Positions 16,537 to 24,328 of a stretch of DNA of 64,000 bases are shown here, piece after piece. Both the position numbers and the translations under genes were made by a program. The stretch's first letter is position 1; each line of letters begins with the position of its first letter. The stretch is from the NCBI RefSeq assembly GCF_902702935.1, contig NZ_LR738855.1, forward strand, positions 1,674,001-1,738,000, given 5' to 3'. The notes below the pieces were generated by a model. The model ran no database searches, was not told the DNA's origin, and worked only from the letters and a program-made list of their open reading frames with translations. The stretch comes from Corynebacterium rouxii (GTDB lineage Bacteria; Actinomycetota; Actinomycetes; Mycobacteriales; Mycobacteriaceae).

Positions 16537-17889
16537 TTACAGAACCATCGCTGCCACCCAACCAGCTGCAATGAGCGGAAGGTTGAAGTGAAGGAACGTC
16601 GGGATAACCGAGTCCCGAATGTGGTCATGCTGACCGTCCGCATTCAAACCTGATGTAGGACCAAGCGTGGAGTCCGAAGCTGGGGAGCCCGCGTCACCCA
16701 AAGCGCCGGCGGCACCAATAATGGCAACCGTTGCCGCTGGAGAGAATCCCATGGCCGCACACAGTGGAACATAAATCGTTGCAATGATTGGGAGCGTAGA
16801 AAACGAAGAGCCAATGCCCATGGTCACCACAAGACCCACCAAAAGCATCACGAGAGCACCAGCAGCTTTGTTTTCACCAAACATGGCAGCGGAGGCGTCG
16901 ACAAGCGACTCAACCTCGCCAGTTTTACTCATCACCGAGGCGAAACCTTGAGCCGTAATCATAATGAAGCCGATCATGGCCATCATCTTCATTCCCTGGC
17001 TGAACACATCATCTGCTTCCCGCCAGTTCACTGCTCCAGTGAGCATAAAGATCGCCAAGCCCGTAAGTGCACCGATGAGCAAAGAATCTGCTTCAGTATT
17101 GAGCGACTGCATAACGACCTGGACCGCAAAGGTTGCAAAGATCGCGATCAGGGAAACAATTACCTTGTATCGAGAAACCGGCTTTTCTTCCCCATCAGTC
17201 TCCACAATGGCAATAGTCCGATAGTCGCGCGGCTTGCGATAGCTAAAGAACACGGCAATCAAAAGGCCAACAAACATACCCAATGCTGGGATTGCCATGA
17301 CCTGCATGATGTTGATACCACTTGTGTCCATTCCAGCCTTGCGGATGTTACCGAGCAAAATCTCGTTGAGGAAGATTGAACCAAATCCCAGCGGAATCCA
17401 CATGTAGGTAGTAACCAAACCAAAGGTAAGCACACAGGTCACTAAACGACGATCCAACCGCAGCTTATTCATTACACTCAGCAACGGGGGAACAATAAGA
17501 GGAATGAAAGCGATATGGACTGGAATGAGATTCTGACTCATCACACTCATAGCGAGGATACCTAGCAGCATCAACCACTTGGTCACAGCAACAGCTTTTT
17601 TGCTTGCGCTTTGTTCTTCACCACTAATTTTTTTCATAATGAAGTCGGCTAAAAGCTTGGGCAAACCCGAGCTTGCTACCGCCATTGCAAAGGCACCGAG
17701 CATGGCATAACTAAGCGCAATTTTCGCACCACCAGCTAGGCCTTCTTGGAAAGCAACCATCGTTGCATCAAGGCCAATTCCACTGGTCAGACCGCCCACA
17801 AGGGCACCGATAAAGAGGGCCAAGACCACGTGAACTCGCAAGACCGCGAGTACCAGCATGACAACGACCGCTAGTAACACTGCATTCAT
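16537..17889 (-). CDS. Na+/H+ antiporter-family transporter (YuiF-like)
   Basis: 450 residues with ~11-12 hydrophobic segments. Features: an N-terminal LRVHVVLALFIGALVGGLTSG, the FQEGLAGGAKIALSYAMLGAFA region, MSQNLIPVHIAFIPLIVPPL, and a late IGSSFSTLPIIATIYVPL and GDAGSPASDSTLGPTSGLN. These match the YuiF branch of the NhaC/NhaB-like superfamily, some members of which are annotated as amino acid (histidine) transporters. The Asp-rich GDAGSPASDS loop is typical of it. Divergent from the GntR gene; a palindrome at 17894-17921 sits just upstream of its start. Confidence 0.8.
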   Translation of the reverse strand: MNAVLLAVVVMLVLAVLRVHVVLALFIGALVGGLTSGIGLDATMVAFQEGLAGGAKIALSYAMLGAFAMAVASSGLPKLLADFIMKKISGEEQSASKKAVAVTKWLMLLGILAMSVMSQNLIPVHIAFIPLIVPPLLSVMNKLRLDRRLVTCVLTFGLVTTYMWIPLGFGSIFLNEILLGNIRKAGMDTSGINIMQVMAIPALGMFVGLLIAVFFSYRKPRDYRTIAIVETDGEEKPVSRYKVIVSLIAIFATFAVQVVMQSLNTEADSLLIGALTGLAIFMLTGAVNWREADDVFSQGMKMMAMIGFIMITAQGFASVMSKTGEVESLVDASAAMFGENKAAGALVMLLVGLVVTMGIGSSFSTLPIIATIYVPLCAAMGFSPAATVAIIGAAGALGDAGSPASDSTLGPTSGLNADGQHDHIRDSVIPTFLHFNLPLIAAGWVAAMVL

Positions 17890-17893
17890 AGCG

Positions 17894-17921
17894 AATAAAT
17901 TACGCTATTACGCAATTTATT
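17894..17921. promoter_or_regulatory. Inverted repeat in the antiporter/GntR intergenic region
   Basis: AATAAATT-N12-AATTTATT, with TTACGC...TTACGC inside the spacer. It lies 4-32 bp upstream of the antiporter start and within the 130-bp divergent region to the GntR gene; a candidate operator for that regulator. Confidence 0.4.
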
Positions 17922-18020
17922 AATAGCTGGATAGAAATTACCCCCGTACCCTGTACGTATTAAAACACCAGTTGATCATCAACACTTGCGTAGGATCCAT
18001 GTTGGATCTAACTTGTATCT

Positions 18021-18704
18021 ATGTCGTATTCACAGCATGATCCTCATGTCGCAGCACTCTTGGACGACACATCCGAGTTGCCCGCCGCCGAGCGCGCCTA
18101 TCTCTATCTAAAACAGCAGATCACTCACGGCCACCTCAGCGACAATGACATGATCAGTGAAGGCGACATAGGCAAAGTACTCAGTTTGAGCCGCACGCCT
18201 GTACGTGAAGCATTTCTCAGACTAGAAACCGAAGGGTTCTTGCGTCTCTATCCAAAACGTGGCGCCTTGATCGTGCCGCTCGGAGCAGAAGACATCCGCG
18301 ACATTTACGAGTCCCGCTACCTCATCGAGGCTCACTCAGCCATGAAAGTTGCGCAACTGCCAAGCACACAACGCACGGCGATCGTCGCTGCGCTAGAAAC
18401 CACCATCGAAAAGCAAGAAGAGGCCTTAAGTCGCGAACGCCTCGACCTCTACACCGACTTCGACGCAGAGTTTCATCAGCACATCATGAAAGCTGCTGGT
18501 AACGAAATCTTGGCGCACCTCTACAACAGCCTGCGGGATAAACAAGCACGCATCACCTCACGTATCGTGACCCGCAACGCTGATAACGCCCAAGTGTTTG
18601 TCCAAGGCCATAAACAACTAATCCTGGCAATCCGCGACGGCAATAGCGATGCCTACCAACAGGTTCTTTCTGAACACCTTGCCACTTCGCAACATCAGTT
18701 TTAA
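18021..18704 (+). CDS. GntR-family regulator (FadR/FCD type)
   Basis: 227 residues. N-terminal winged helix (~20-90): AERAYLYLKQQITHGHLSDND, then ISEGDIGKVLSLSRTPVREAFLRLE, the classic GntR recognition helix. The C-terminal all-helical FCD ligand domain follows, with the metal/ligand residues in the YESRYLIEAHSAM region, DFDAEFHQHIMKAAGN and a late HKQLILAIRDGN and EHL. It is 21 bp upstream of an MFS transporter gene and divergent from the antiporter; it probably controls one or both in response to a small carboxylic acid or similar ligand (inferred). Confidence 0.85.
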   Translation: MSYSQHDPHVAALLDDTSELPAAERAYLYLKQQITHGHLSDNDMISEGDIGKVLSLSRTPVREAFLRLETEGFLRLYPKRGALIVPLGAEDIRDIYESRYLIEAHSAMKVAQLPSTQRTAIVAALETTIEKQEEALSRERLDLYTDFDAEFHQHIMKAAGNEILAHLYNSLRDKQARITSRIVTRNADNAQVFVQGHKQLILAIRDGNSDAYQQVLSEHLATSQHQF

Positions 18705-18725
18705 CGACACACAGTAAGAAGAGCT

Positions 18726-19985
18726 ATGCCTCAAAAGCAGCAATCGGCCGTGCATCCACGCGACTGGTTCCCAGTAGCAGCCACAATGATCGCCATCGCT
18801 TGGGGAGGCAACGAATTTACCCCCTTGCTCGTCATGTACCGCGCAACCAGCCATTTCGAGCAAGTCGTGGTCAACGGACTCCTCGGCGCCTATGTGATCG
18901 GTATCGTCCCCGCCCTGCTTATAGCAGGACCGCTATCAGACCTTATCGGTCGACGCCCTACTCTCCTACCCGCAATTCCTATCTCACTATTCGGATCCGT
19001 CCTCATGTCCTTGGCACCGCACCACCCCGTGGTCATTGGTGCAGGACGCATCTTTTCCGGAATCGCCCTCGGCCTCGTCATGGCCGTGGGATCTACATGG
19101 ATCTCTGAACTTTCCACAGCCAGCGGCACAGACGCTTCAGCAGGTCCCCGGCGCGCTGGACTCTGCCTCACCGGTGGTTTCTTAGTCGGCGCTGGGGTTG
19201 CTTCGATTCTTGCCCAGTGGGCACCAGCGCCTGCGCATACACCTTATGTGCTGCACATTATTCTGACTGTATTTAGTGGTTTTTGGCTCTTAAAGGCACC
19301 AGAAACCAACGCTCCAGAGCTAGGAACAGTCAAGGCAACGTGGCAAACAGTTGGCTTTCGACGTTTCTTCCAAGATCTGCGTATCCCCGCTGCTGCGCAC
19401 AAACGATTCTTACGCGTAGTTGTCCCCGTTGCGCCTTGGGTTTTTGGTTGTGCGGGCGCAGCCTATGCGATTCTCCCCCAGTTACTTGCAAACTCTGCCG
19501 GTAATACCCCTATCGCGTTCTCGGGATTGATGACGGTTCTCACTCTTGGTTGCGGTGCCGGAATTCAAGTCATCGGCAAGCTGATTGATACCCGTGAATC
19601 TGCACGTGCCTCAGTAGTTGCAATGGCAATCATCACTGTCGGAGTTGCTATTGGAGCCGTTGCGGCCTCCGACCTTAACATTTGGATCGGGATTCTCTCG
19701 GCCATGCTCATGGGCATGGGCTATGGCCTAGCTCTTGTTGCAGGTCTTTCTGAGGTGCAACGTATTGCGCAAGCAGACGATCTTGCCGGTCTGACAGCTG
19801 TGTATTACTCGGTGGCCTACCTAGGATTTTTCATCCCCATGGCCTTTGCGGCGCTAAACGCGTGCTTTAGCTACACAGTGCTGTTCTCAGTGGGAACTGT
19901 GCTTGCTCTCGCATGTTTGATTGCGGTTACCACCGCGTGGCGAGCCCACCTGCCAGGCGTTCGCCATATTGCGGTGCATGCCTAG
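18726..19985 (+). CDS. Major facilitator superfamily transporter
   Basis: 419 residues, 12 predicted membrane helices. The A-loop motif GPLSDLIGRRPTLLPAI (G-x-x-SD-x-x-GRR) between helices 2 and 3 is diagnostic, with FSGIALGLVMAVGSTW afterwards. A Gly-rich MLMGMGYGLALVAGLSEVQ in the second half fits the antiporter-like branch. Cotranscribed with the GntR gene (21 bp gap, AAGAAGAG upstream). Substrate unknown; ends four bases before the converging NUDIX gene. Confidence 0.85.
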   Translation: MPQKQQSAVHPRDWFPVAATMIAIAWGGNEFTPLLVMYRATSHFEQVVVNGLLGAYVIGIVPALLIAGPLSDLIGRRPTLLPAIPISLFGSVLMSLAPHHPVVIGAGRIFSGIALGLVMAVGSTWISELSTASGTDASAGPRRAGLCLTGGFLVGAGVASILAQWAPAPAHTPYVLHIILTVFSGFWLLKAPETNAPELGTVKATWQTVGFRRFFQDLRIPAAAHKRFLRVVVPVAPWVFGCAGAAYAILPQLLANSAGNTPIAFSGLMTVLTLGCGAGIQVIGKLIDTRESARASVVAMAIITVGVAIGAVAASDLNIWIGILSAMLMGMGYGLALVAGLSEVQRIAQADDLAGLTAVYYSVAYLGFFIPMAFAALNACFSYTVLFSVGTVLALACLIAVTTAWRAHLPGVRHIAVHA

Positions 19986-19988
19986 AAT

Positions 19989-20525
19989 TTAACGGCGACG
20001 CTCTCGTTTTTCGTATCCCATGCGCGGCCGGAAGCCTTCTGGTCGGCGCAACTGGGCCACGGCGTCTCCAACAACCAACCTAAAGCGTGGTTTCATCGGA
20101 GGCATTTGCATGACGGAAAACCAGCGAACTTCAGTGTTTTCGTCATCGCCGACGCGTGGGGTGTGGTCACCAACGACGACGCAGCGCATTGCGGTATCCA
20201 TGTAGTGCGAAACATCCCCGTTGGGGTAGGTAACTGGTCCGACGGCACCTACGCCAAGAAGCGCTTCCACGGTGACATCAAGGCCAGTTTCTTCCTTAAC
20301 TTCGCGTACAGCTGCACTGTGTGGTTGCTCGCCTGGATCGACGATTCCGGTCACTGGCGTCCATTCGCCATTATCGGCACGCTTAACAAGCAGTACTTCT
20401 GGAACAGCGGTAATCGGCGCTCCCTCTGGAACATCTTTAATGACAACGGCGGTAACTCCTGGTAAAAACAGTGGGTCGTTTCCGATTTTTTCGCGCAACT
20501 GAAGTACAAAATCCGGTGTTGGCAT
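19989..20525 (-). CDS. NUDIX hydrolase
   Basis: 178 residues. A complete Nudix box is visible: G-x5-E-x7-REUXEE-x-GU as GIVDPGEQ ... AAVREVKEETGLDV (~residues 60-83). It hydrolyses a nucleoside diphosphate linked to another group; the exact substrate cannot be told. The C-terminal tail is Arg/Pro-rich. Located 28 bp after a 48-residue gene on the same strand; likely cotranscribed. Confidence 0.85.
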   Translation of the reverse strand: MPTPDFVLQLREKIGNDPLFLPGVTAVVIKDVPEGAPITAVPEVLLVKRADNGEWTPVTGIVDPGEQPHSAAVREVKEETGLDVTVEALLGVGAVGPVTYPNGDVSHYMDTAMRCVVVGDHTPRVGDDENTEVRWFSVMQMPPMKPRFRLVVGDAVAQLRRPEGFRPRMGYEKRERRR

Positions 20526-20553
20526 CGTTGAAAATAATCCTTATTGATAAAAG

Positions 20554-20700
20554 TTACTGGTGCTGAGCAGCATCAGAATCGTCAGTGGTGTTTGTTTCAT
20601 TGTTCTGCCGCATCGCTGCTTCTTTTTTGATCTTTTCGGCGAACGCCTTGGGATCAAAGTCAGTGAAGTATTCCGGACCAGCAAATTGCTCTTGTGCCAT
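20554..20700 (-). CDS. Small conserved hypothetical protein (48 aa)
   Basis: MAQEQFAGPEYFTDFDPKAF followed by AEKIKKEAAMRQNNE and an acidic tail. Hydrophilic, probably helical. The start is placed at 20700 because the longer open frame runs back through the thrC terminator hairpin. Its role is unknown; it precedes the NUDIX gene. Confidence 0.55.
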   Translation of the reverse strand: MAQEQFAGPEYFTDFDPKAFAEKIKKEAAMRQNNETNTTDDSDAAQHQ

Positions 20701-20720
20701 GGCTGTCAGTCTAGCTATGA

Positions 20721-20776
20721 AAAATCCTCGCTTCATCCACGAGTGTGTCACACCATGGGATGGGGGCGAGGATTTT
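20721..20776. terminator. Terminator of thrC
   Basis: AAAATCCTCGC / GCGAGGATTTT stem with a long (34-base) partly structured loop, 20 bp beyond the thrC stop. Confidence 0.65.
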
Positions 20777-20796
20777 CGCATTAGCGCGCAGCGCTA

Positions 20797-22242
20797 CTAC
20801 GCATTCTTTGTATTTTCGATACTGGTAGCGATGAAATCTTTCACCACTGCTACATCATTGGGGAGATCCGTTACACGACGTTGCGCATCCATGATGTTGG
20901 CAAATCGCTCAGGAAGTTCCGGCTCGCGACCGGTGGCCTCACAGATAGTGTCAGCGAACTTCACCGGTAAAGCAGTTTCGAGACACACAATAGGAGAATC
21001 AATGTCGACAGCCCAATCGCGTGCTACTTTCACTCCGTCTGCGGTGTGCGGATCGATCATCATTCCGCGGTTTTCGTAGCAATCGGCGATGGTTGCTACA
21101 CGGTCGGCGTGAGTAGATTTACCAGACACGAACCCGTAGCGGTTCGCAGCTTCCGCAAAGGCTGGGTCCTGCGCCAAGCTGAAACCACCTTGTTTGACGT
21201 GGGTGCCAAATAGATCAGCTACTCGGTTGGCATCTCGTCCGAGGAGATCAAATACAAAGCGTTCGAAGTTAGAAGCACGGGAAATATCCATCGATGGTGA
21301 GGATGTCTCGTAGGTATCTGCAGAGCTGCGCACGCGGTAATCGCCGGTGCGGAAGAATTCATCGAGCACGTCATTTTCGTTGGTTGCAACGATAAGGCGA
21401 TCGATAGGAAGACCCATCTGTTTTGCAATATGTCCTGCACAGATATCACCAAAGTTTCCGGTTGGCACGCAGAAGCTCACTTTTTGGTCATTGCTATCGG
21501 TGACGCGAAGCCACGAAGAAATGTAGTACACAACTTGGGCCATGAGGCGCGCCCAGTTAATGGAGTTAACTGCGCCGATACGATAATTCTTCTTAAAATC
21601 TGGATCTGCCGATACGTCTTTCACTACATCTTGGCAGTCATCAAAGACACCATCGAGTGCGATATTAAAGATATTCGGATCGTCTAGACCAAACATCTGC
21701 GCCTGTTGGAACGGGGTCATGCGCCCCGCAGGGGTAAGCATAAAGACGCGAATACCCTTACGACCACGCATGGCGTATTCCGCGGATGATCCGGTATCAC
21801 CGGAGGTGGCGCCGAGAATATTGAGGGATTCGCCTCGACGACCTAGCTCATACTCAAATAGTTCGCCGAGCAACTGCATTGCCATATCTTTAAAGGCTGC
21901 AGTGGGCCCCTCCGAAAGGTGGCCGATGTAAATGTTATTTTCCAGCTTGGTCACTGGAACGATGTCCTCGTCGGAAAACTTTGGCGTGGTGTACGCCCGC
22001 GCGGTGATCTTTTCAATATCCGTAGCTGGGATGTCGTCGATAAATAGCTTTAATACCTCAGCTGCGAGTGCCGCATATCCCTTGTCGTCTAACAACACGC
22101 GCCACTGATCCAGCAGCTCTGGGGTCAACTGTGGGTATTGCTCGGGCAGATATAGTCCGCCATCGGGAGCTAATCCACTAAGCAAGATATCGGTAAAACA
22201 AGCAGGTGTTGATGATGCGTCGCGCGTTGAAATATATTTCAT
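20797..22242 (-). CDS. thrC: Threonine synthase
   Basis: Last step of threonine synthesis: O-phosphohomoserine to threonine, PLP-dependent. 481 residues. N-terminus MKYISTRDASSTPA ... GLAPDGGLYLPEQYP is the fold type II threonine synthase signature. The PLP lysine is in SEGPTAAFKDM (Lys118); phosphate-binding GATSGDTGSSAEYAM follows. The ATG at 22242 fits the family start; an upstream GTG would only add ten residues, and AGGAG lies close before the ATG. Monocistronic, with its own terminator. Confidence 0.95.
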   Translation of the reverse strand: MKYISTRDASSTPACFTDILLSGLAPDGGLYLPEQYPQLTPELLDQWRVLLDDKGYAALAAEVLKLFIDDIPATDIEKITARAYTTPKFSDEDIVPVTKLENNIYIGHLSEGPTAAFKDMAMQLLGELFEYELGRRGESLNILGATSGDTGSSAEYAMRGRKGIRVFMLTPAGRMTPFQQAQMFGLDDPNIFNIALDGVFDDCQDVVKDVSADPDFKKNYRIGAVNSINWARLMAQVVYYISSWLRVTDSNDQKVSFCVPTGNFGDICAGHIAKQMGLPIDRLIVATNENDVLDEFFRTGDYRVRSSADTYETSSPSMDISRASNFERFVFDLLGRDANRVADLFGTHVKQGGFSLAQDPAFAEAANRYGFVSGKSTHADRVATIADCYENRGMMIDPHTADGVKVARDWAVDIDSPIVCLETALPVKFADTICEATGREPELPERFANIMDAQRRVTDLPNDVAVVKDFIATSIENTKNA

Positions 22243-22412
22243 CTCTCCTACCCTAGCGGTGACACCGCGCACACCACGACAATTGTGCCCACATATACCC
22301 CCATCCTGCAGGTTTTATTACCGTTGGCTCTCGACTGCAGAGAGACTCAGTGCGCCGCGGAACACCATTTTTGATAGCGTTATGGCTTACATATCGGATA
22401 GTAGGAAGTTTT

Positions 22413-23207
22413 ATGCCGCAACCGTCTTCGTTTCCCCGTCGTTACGCCATCACCATTGCGGCACTGTGTGCCACAATTGCCTTGGTCATTGCAGGTTTTT
22501 GGGTAGGCGGTGCCGCATTGAGAAGCTCCTTGGACGATTCTTCGACGGCTAGTGGATCTTCAAATGCTCAGGCTTCTTCCAGATCCCAGCCTCCCAATAG
22601 CGCTGCGCCCACCTCTGTGGCAAAGACTGAGAAGCCCGACCCCTACCGCGACCTGAAAACTTTAAATTCTGGGGTATCCCCAGCCGGTTTGGGTACTTTT
22701 TCTATGACCGGACCGGCTCATATCGAGGCCGCTTCCTATGACTCAATGCCTTACGAGCTCCCACTTAACCCTGCCGGCCCACAGGCAACGATGGTGCGCT
22801 GGGTAGATGGTTGGGGCCAATCCCCTGCTACGGCTGAGCAGGGCACAACCTATGTATTAGGGCATGCGTGGGGGCAGCAACGTTTGGTTTTTAATCCAAT
22901 CTCCGAAGTTGTTACTTCGAATGTGGATTTTGATAACCCCACGATTGTGCATGGCGTAGATGGAGTCGAGGTCACCCGCTATCATACAAGCGTGTTAGAT
23001 GGCTCTGTTGTGACTATGACTGACGCTGATGGCAACGGCCGCGCATGGGAGGTCACAGGTGCTTACTTGGTCAACAAATACGAGGCTATCGATGACTCCG
23101 AGCTTGTCGACGATTCCATTCCAGGGCGCCTCGTCTTAATCGCATGCTCGGTCGATGGTTCTGTTGACCTTGAATACAACGTTATTGTGACCGGCCAACT
23201 GATCTAG
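22413..23207 (+). CDS. Sortase-like protein
   Basis: 264 residues. N-terminal signal-anchor helix (~12-33), a Ser/Ala/Pro-rich stalk (~40-75), then a sortase core. The catalytic histidine is in YVLGHAW (His151) and the catalytic cysteine in RLVLIACSVDG (Cys245). Sortases attach LPxTG-type proteins to the cell wall; in C. diphtheriae a single stand-alone sortase (srtF) serves a housekeeping role, and this isolated gene could be it, but I cannot confirm. The usual TLxTC is IACS here, and the catalytic arginine expected after the cysteine is not visible (see findings). Start chosen after GTAGGAAG. Confidence 0.75.
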   Translation: MPQPSSFPRRYAITIAALCATIALVIAGFWVGGAALRSSLDDSSTASGSSNAQASSRSQPPNSAAPTSVAKTEKPDPYRDLKTLNSGVSPAGLGTFSMTGPAHIEAASYDSMPYELPLNPAGPQATMVRWVDGWGQSPATAEQGTTYVLGHAWGQQRLVFNPISEVVTSNVDFDNPTIVHGVDGVEVTRYHTSVLDGSVVTMTDADGNGRAWEVTGAYLVNKYEAIDDSELVDDSIPGRLVLIACSVDGSVDLEYNVIVTGQLI

Positions 23208-23455
23208 TTGGTGCGGCGCGCGATGAGGGCGTCGATAAGCGACGTTAATGTTTGTTCTGCCCCACCGCTGCTCGTCGTTGACTCGTTACTTTGACGACGT
23301 CCCGATACCGAGCGACTAGCGGTGACACTCAGTACGCTTCCTTCCAACGTCAGCGGCGTATCCGCACCAGTCGATGTTGATTCAATGGCTGTCGCGAATG
23401 CATACAGCTCACCGACGGTGGCGTTACTGAGGTCAAGGCTTAGTTTCATGGACAT
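23204..23455 (-). CDS. Small hypothetical protein (83 aa)
   Basis: MSMKLSLDLSNATVGELYAF then a Ser/Thr-rich region (SVLSVTASRSVSGRRQSNES) and LTSLIDALIARR at the end. No family recognised. It has a strong ribosome site (GAGAGGAG, 9 bases upstream). Its stop overlaps the sortase stop by four bases (convergent). It is upstream of nothing on its own strand, so it is probably monocistronic. Confidence 0.65.
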   Translation of the reverse strand: MSMKLSLDLSNATVGELYAFATAIESTSTGADTPLTLEGSVLSVTASRSVSGRRQSNESTTSSGGAEQTLTSLIDALIARRTN

Positions 23456-23545
23456 GCTAAAAGCTCCTCTCAAAAGCTATTGGTAAATGTCCACCAGCTT
23501 AGAGAGGAACTTAGGAATCTCGCATCGGGGCAATCCCTGAATTAT

Positions 23546-24193
23546 TTACAGGCCTTTACCCAAATCTGCGAAAACTTGGTGGTTGAAAACGAATGCATCG
23601 GTGGCCTCTTCCAGTAGATGCTCACGCTGCTCGTCACTGAGCTCCAAGTTATTGAGCTTTTCACGGTATTCGTCCTTGTATACCTTGAGCTTATCGATTC
23701 CCTCAAAGTGGTAGAAGCCTAGCGCTTCCGGATCTACACCATAGTGGCGCTGCATCATGCGTGCGATAACCTGCCCACCCGAGAGATCCCCGAGATAGCG
23801 CACGTAGTGGTGAGCAACCAGTGCTGGGCCGTCAACATTGTCGCGGATTTCTTCGAGCCGGTTGACGTAATCAATTACTGCTGGAGATGCTGTGATGCGT
23901 GAGCGCCACTCGCTGCCACCATTTAGCTTGTCCAAATCTTGAGCGAGAACATCGGCACGATTAAGCGCTGGGTCCAAGAGCGACTCGGCAAAGCCGCTCG
24001 ACCGCACAGCGTCAGCCGCCTGCTCTAGTGCCGTGTAGAACAACCATGCTTGCTCCTGCAGACGAGTAAATTCCGCTACGCCCAGGCGACCTTCCAAAAG
24101 ATCGCTCATGAATGTAGAGTGCTCAGCTTTTTCGTGAGCTTGCGCGGTGGACTGCTTGAGTTCTACGGCGAGTCCTGCGGTTGCGGTAGTCAT
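23546..24193 (-). CDS. hmuO: Heme oxygenase
   Basis: Opens heme with O2 and electrons to give biliverdin, CO and free iron, so heme can serve as an iron source. 215 residues, the length of C. diphtheriae HmuO, with nearly identical sequence from memory (a few substitutions). The proximal heme ligand is in [10 protein letters not shown] (His20) and the distal helix in [16 protein letters not shown]. The promoter holds a DtxR-like box (24255-24273). Known for the family: repressed by iron through DtxR and induced by heme. It marks the pathogen lineage of the window. Confidence 0.95.
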   Translation of the reverse strand: MTTATAGLAVELKQSTAQAHEKAEHSTFMSDLLEGRLGVAEFTRLQEQAWLFYTALEQAADAVRSSGFAESLLDPALNRADVLAQDLDKLNGGSEWRSRITASPAVIDYVNRLEEIRDNVDGPALVAHHYVRYLGDLSGGQVIARMMQRHYGVDPEALGFYHFEGIDKLKVYKDEYREKLNNLELSDEQREHLLEEATDAFVFNHQVFADLGKGL

Positions 24194-24254
24194 AAAAGAT
24201 GGAAACCTTTCGTGTGGACGCTTTCTGCGTTCTTGTCAATGCCCTAAAACTTAC

Positions 24255-24273
24255 TTAGGTTAGGTTCCCCTCA
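24255..24273 (-). promoter_or_regulatory. DtxR-type iron box upstream of hmuO
   Basis: TTAGGTTAGGTTCCCCTCA agrees with the published DtxR consensus TTAGGTTAGCCTAACCTAA at ~14 of 19 positions (first half perfect), ~60 bp before the hmuO start. Confidence 0.8.
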
Positions 24274-24328
24274 CATCAACCGGATGGTTGATTCTTGCCC
24301 ACCTCAAGCGATCGACCAAACCAATCAA

